Part shown: in pieces, positions 24,460-27,732 of the stretch
Layout: every line of letters begins with the position of its first letter
Position numbering within the stretch: position 1 is the stretch's first letter
DNA from: Clostridia bacterium
Lineage (GTDB): Bacteria > Bacillota_A > Clostridia > Christensenellales > Aristaeellaceae
NCBI GenBank assembly: GCA_025997215.1
Contig: BNUH01000037.1
Coordinates: 1-27,732 of the forward strand
Direction of reading: 5' to 3'
Length of the DNA: 27,732 bases
Position numbers and translations under genes: made by a program
The notes under the pieces: model-generated
What the model was told of the DNA's origin: nothing
Database searches by the model: none
The model's input: the letters and a program-made list of their open reading frames with translations, nothing else

Positions 24460-24589
24460 TTTTGTCAGGATTGTGCACAGCCGTAAGTCGTCTGTTACAA
24501 CCATAAGACGAATCTTACGTGTAATACCATCCAGCTTAACCTAAAAATGACAATTCGTTAACGATGGATAACGTTTAGATAACGATGGA
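24460..24589. other. Intergenic stretch with small hairpins and direct repeats
   Basis: No gene seen. GTAAGTCGTCT pairs with AGACGAATCTTAC (bulged hairpin at about 24483-24521), the palindrome TCGTTAACGA lies at about 24556, and TAACGATGGAT occurs twice near 24560 and 24578. The hairpin may end the spoIVFAB transcript. Confidence 0.4.
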
Positions 24590-25582
24590 TCAATTATACG
24601 TGGGCATCATACGGCCGCTGCCTTCGCGCGCTACTCGCCACACCGCGTCGCGGGCTTTAGCCGTCACGTCCACCGCGGCGGGTTCGCGGCGTTTAAGCAG
24701 TTCGCCGACGCTGATGCGCTGATCGGTCATCATCGCGTCCAGCAGTTCGCCTTCGTGGATGGTGCCCAGCGGTTTCAGGCCGACGGGTTCCAGCACGACC
24801 AGCATGGTGTAACCGCGCGCATTGATGTGGGATGGCAGCTTGCCGACGGGCATGTCGGCGGAGACGGCCAGCCACTTGCCCGGCAGGATCTGCTCATCTG
24901 AAATTTGGGAGGCGCGCGCGCTCAAGCCCTGGACGATTCGCGCGGTTATTTCATTGCGCTCGTTCAGCGCGCAGTAAATCATGTACGCTCCCGCCAGGAA
25001 AAATGTCGGATTGATCCGCCGCTGCACCGCCTCGTATACGCCGAACCCCATCAGCGCGGCACCCAACACGACGCCGCTCCACGCGAATAGCCGCGTCGCC
25101 CGCGCTCGCCCCAGCGTGCCGGAGGCCAGCGCCCTTACCGCCCGGCCGCCATCCAGCGGCAGTGCGGGCAGCAAGTTGCAGACCATCAGCGCCAGATTAC
25201 ATCGCGTGAACATCTGCACCGCTGCGCCGGACCAAAACCCCAGCTGCGCGCCGAATCCTGCGCCCATGGCCAGCAGCAGGTTGGACAACGGCCCCGCCAG
25301 CGCGATGACCGCATCCTGCCAAGGCAGGACTTGCGTCAGGCCTTCCACGCGTGCGACACCGCCGAATGGGGTTAGCTCCATCGACGAGACCTTGAGTCCT
25401 AGCGCGGCGGCAGCCAACGTATGCGCGCACTCGTGAAGGCATAGCACAGCCAGCATTACGCGCATGACGGGCCACTGCCCCAGCATGAAACAGCTGAGTA
25501 TCAGCAGCGGGAACGCGATGTGCATCCGCAGTTCCACGCCGCCGATTCTGCCGATTCGGATGGCTTTATTAAGGAAGCTCAT
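24590..25582 (-). CDS. spoIVFB: Intramembrane zinc metalloprotease of the SpoIVFB type (M50B)
   Basis: Site-2-protease-like enzyme that, in Bacillus, cuts pro-sigma-K in the mother cell. Zinc site HECAH (H50, E51, H54) and the third ligand Asp144 in LLPALPLDGGR are present. About five to six membrane segments, then a C-terminal region (about 225-330) resembling the CBS-like domain, with VGKLPSHINARGYTMLVV. The ATG overlaps the spoIVFA stop by 4 nt (ATGA). 330 aa versus 288 aa in B. subtilis. Sporulation role is inferred from pairing with spoIVFA. Confidence 0.9.
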   Translation of the reverse strand: MSFLNKAIRIGRIGGVELRMHIAFPLLILSCFMLGQWPVMRVMLAVLCLHECAHTLAAAALGLKVSSMELTPFGGVARVEGLTQVLPWQDAVIALAGPLSNLLLAMGAGFGAQLGFWSGAAVQMFTRCNLALMVCNLLPALPLDGGRAVRALASGTLGRARATRLFAWSGVVLGAALMGFGVYEAVQRRINPTFFLAGAYMIYCALNERNEITARIVQGLSARASQISDEQILPGKWLAVSADMPVGKLPSHINARGYTMLVVLEPVGLKPLGTIHEGELLDAMMTDQRISVGELLKRREPAAVDVTAKARDAVWRVAREGSGRMMPTYN

Positions 25583-26550
25583 GGATTTTTGGCGGCCATC
25601 AGCGGCGCGGGATTCATCGAACGCCCTTCGCCGCGTATCTCGAAGTACAGCGTGTCACTGGCGCCGATGATTTGGGAAACACTCACAATATCCCCTTCGC
25701 GCACTGTTGTGGACGCCAGATTGCCGTATACGGTCTCCATGCCGCCGTCATGCCGCAGACGCAGGGTGGCGGTGCCATTTTCCAGGTAAGTGATATCCGC
25801 GACCTCGCCCGACGCGGCCGAGTAGATGGGATTCTGCTGGCTGGATATGTACGTCAGGTAGGGTTCGTTTTCATTCCAGCTGTGGGATAGTACGGCGTTG
25901 CTGGGCGGCTCGAAAATCTGTTGAGAACCTATGTGCCAGAATACCAGCGCAGCGTCGGGCAGCAGGTTTTGCACGAACTTCAGGCTGCCGAGGCTTTCGT
26001 CCAGATCCATCGTCACCCAGTCGTGCAGTTCGGATGAAACCGTACGCGCGATAGGCGCGTCGACGGTCCGAATCGCCAGCGCGCACAGCAGAATAGCCAC
26101 GCACACGGCCGTATTGCGCAGCATCCGCTCGCCAAAGTGCAGCGGTTTGAAGTTTGCCGTCGCCTCGCGTTCGACTTTTGAATTGACTTTTTCTTCCGCA
26201 TAATTTGTTGGATAATCGTTGGCCGAATACATCGGCTTGGTGTTGGCGGTTACCCGCGCGGTTAGACGCGTCATACTGTCGCGCGGCGGCGCAGGTTCAT
26301 CCATCACCTTGACCTGGAATGTGACGGCGGTGCGCGCGTTGGCGGTGGGCTCGTCGGACGGAACCTGGACGTGCCGCTTTGCGGCCTTGGGTTTTGCGGC
26401 GGATGCATTCCGCTTAATCCCCCAGGAGAATCGGGGTTTTGCGGGCGGCGGCGGTTCGAAGCCGCCCCTGATCGAGGTTGTATGGACAAACGTATTCGCG
26501 CGGCAGTCGTCCCTGATCGTCGTCTGCCCGCTCGTCGTACCCAGCGGCAT
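25579..26550 (-). CDS. spoIVFA: SpoIVFA-type inactive M23 (LytM) protein
   Basis: In Bacillus SpoIVFA holds SpoIVFB in check and links it to forespore signalling. 323 aa: a long basic, Pro-rich cytosolic N-terminus (1-140), one membrane segment (about 145-160), and a LytM domain (about 241-316) with SAASGEVADI, LRHDGGMETVYG and LYFEIRG. The zinc ligands are degenerate: YGNL has Asn277 in place of His and LYFEI has Tyr302 in place of His, while H267 remains. This matches SpoIVFA, whose LytM domain is not a peptidase. GGAGGAGGG lies 6 nt before the ATG. Usual neighbours such as minCD are absent. Confidence 0.85.
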   Translation of the reverse strand: MPLGTTSGQTTIRDDCRANTFVHTTSIRGGFEPPPPAKPRFSWGIKRNASAAKPKAAKRHVQVPSDEPTANARTAVTFQVKVMDEPAPPRDSMTRLTARVTANTKPMYSANDYPTNYAEEKVNSKVEREATANFKPLHFGERMLRNTAVCVAILLCALAIRTVDAPIARTVSSELHDWVTMDLDESLGSLKFVQNLLPDAALVFWHIGSQQIFEPPSNAVLSHSWNENEPYLTYISSQQNPIYSAASGEVADITYLENGTATLRLRHDGGMETVYGNLASTTVREGDIVSVSQIIGASDTLYFEIRGEGRSMNPAPLMAAKNP

Positions 26551-26702
26551 TGAGATCCCTCCTCCAGTTCATACGCGTGTGAATTTTCACGTACCGGAAT
26601 ATATGTCCCATCCCGCCGCGAAATGCATGCCGGGTGCTGCGTGAATATTTGTCCAACTTACGCCATACGATGGGTTAACTGTAACCCTAAGGAGGTTTTA
26701 CC

Positions 26703-27732
26703 ATGTTGGTTATCCGCAACGAGCAGGATCTTCGGGATATCAGAAGCTCGGAAGAGTATACGCTCGCTAGCCATATCGTGCTGACGCGTCCATGGAAAAC
26801 CATTGATGCTGATAATATAACCATCCATGGCTCGGGGTACAGCATTCAGGAGCTGAACATGCCGCTCCTGGGTTACTGCACAAACGCGGCCATCGATAAT
26901 CTGACCGTCGTCGTAAATATCGACGGCACAAATAGGGGATGCGGCAGCGATTATTTTGGCGGGCTGGTATGCGTGGGCAGCGATATGCGTGTCGAAGATT
27001 GCGTGTCGCGCGGCGCTGTTCGCGGTTCGGGCGGCAGTTTCGCGGGGCTGTGCGGACACTTGACGCATTCCACCGTGCGCCGCTGCGTCAACCATGCGAC
27101 GGTTATGTATGCATATGAATCTGACGGCGTCACCGCCTCATGCGGCGGAATATTGGCGGAGGCTGTGAACTGCACGATCGAATCCTGCGAGAATGCCGCC
27201 GACGGCGCCGTCGAAGGCCGCGACGCCATCTTCGCCGCTGAACGCGTAGGCGGGATTGCTGCCAGCGTGACCAATTGCCAGCTGATGGGCGCTAACAACC
27301 GCGCGAATATAACAGGCAGCACACGAGTTGGCGGCATCACGGGCACTGCAGGCGTCAGCGGGCCGAACGAGCGCACGGCTTTGGAAAATAATACTAATTA
27401 TGGTGGCGTTACCGGCCAGCGCTGGTTCATCGGCGGGATTGTGGGCGAGGCTGGGTCGGCATGCATGGCGGATGAACCGGATCTGTTATTTATTAATAAT
27501 GTTAATAATGGTAGTGTTAGCGGGACGTCTGATTCAGGCGCGCTGACGGGCGAATATATCGGCGGCATTCTGGGTTATGTAGCATCCTCGACGGCGCTGC
27601 TGCGTGGCAATACGGTCCGTTGTGAATCCATACAGGGGTTGAGGTTCGTCCATCGGATACTGGGCGGCAGTCAATCCTACTTCGGCTATTCCCAGTCGCC
27701 GCCAGCGCGACTGACTATGGTTGAAAATACTG
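26703..27732 (+). CDS. Beta-helix repeat protein without signal peptide (runs off the window)
   Basis: Open frame of at least 343 codons continuing past the right edge; the gene is truncated by the window. The start MLVIRNEQDLRDIRSSEEYT with AAGGAGG 7 nt upstream opens a right-handed beta-helix type sequence: y-x-L-x-x-x-I-x-L near the start, HGSGYSIQ, then repeats centred on F/V/I-GG-I/L: FGGLV (85), FAGLC (113), CGGIL (148), VGGIA (182), VGGITG (209), IGGIVG (243), IGGILG. Between them lie C-x-N and NN runs. These look like GLUG-type or right-handed beta-helix repeats of adhesins, but there is no signal peptide, so a cytosolic or spore-associated location is likely. No function assigned. 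Confidence 0.82.
   Translation, partial: MLVIRNEQDLRDIRSSEEYTLASHIVLTRPWKTIDADNITIHGSGYSIQELNMPLLGYCTNAAIDNLTVVVNIDGTNRGCGSDYFGGLVCVGSDMRVEDCVSRGAVRGSGGSFAGLCGHLTHSTVRRCVNHATVMYAYESDGVTASCGGILAEAVNCTIESCENAADGAVEGRDAIFAAERVGGIAASVTNCQLMGANNRANITGSTRVGGITGTAGVSGPNERTALENNTNYGGVTGQRWFIGGIVGEAGSACMADEPDLLFINNVNNGSVSGTSDSGALTGEYIGGILGYVASSTALLRGNTVRCESIQGLRFVHRILGGSQSYFGYSQSPPARLTMVENT

Overview
The window looks like chromosome of a spore-forming Bacillota, most likely a member of class Clostridia with a fairly GC-rich genome. The evidence is a SpoIVFA/SpoIVFB pair, a ParB/Noc-type protein, a DUF512 protein-der-plsY cluster, strong AGGAGG-type ribosome binding sites, TTG/GTG starts and extended -10 promoters (TGGTATACT). 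No rRNA, tRNA, CRISPR array, transposase or phage gene was seen. Species-level placement is not possible from the sequence alone.

Layout: 23-904 (-) ispE; 1044-2009 (+) D-2-hydroxyacid dehydrogenase; 2021-2557 (+) COG2426-type membrane protein; 2565-3311 (-) small AAA ATPase; 3426-4283 (+) an unrecognised Cys-rich protein with two related modules. A complete oligopeptide/dipeptide ABC importer lies at 4333-10111 (-), in the order oppA-B-C-D-F, behind a perfect-consensus sigma70 promoter. At 10317-10781 (+) a promoter and a structured leader precede a zinc-ribbon gene that ends in an intrinsic terminator. A 761-nt gene-free mosaic of inverted repeats fills 10855-11615. Then come a 47-aa membrane peptide gene (-) and a ParB/Noc gene (+).

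From 18902 down to 12889 (-) runs a tight overlapping operon: mnmG, a YdcF-like gene, tadA, ogt, polA (tRNA modification plus DNA repair/replication). A ~106-nt near-perfect hairpin of the same repeat family as the 11-kb mosaic sits just upstream of mnmG. On the + strand, 19186-23619 carries a Gfo/Idh/MocA oxidoreductase fused by tight spacing to DUF512 protein, der (ribosome assembly GTPase) and plsY (phospholipid synthesis), ending at a 40-nt perfect palindrome. Next, on the - strand, are a lipoprotein gene with four 15-bp tandem repeats upstream and spoIVFA-spoIVFB, the sigma-K checkpoint/protease pair. At the right edge a beta-helix-type protein without a signal peptide (26703 onward, +) runs out of the window.

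The most unusual material is non-coding or unrecognised: the structured leader of the zinc-ribbon gene with an internal anti-Shine-Dalgarno stretch, the nested inverted-repeat mosaic and its relatives, the Cys-rich two-module protein, and the signal-less beta-helix protein.
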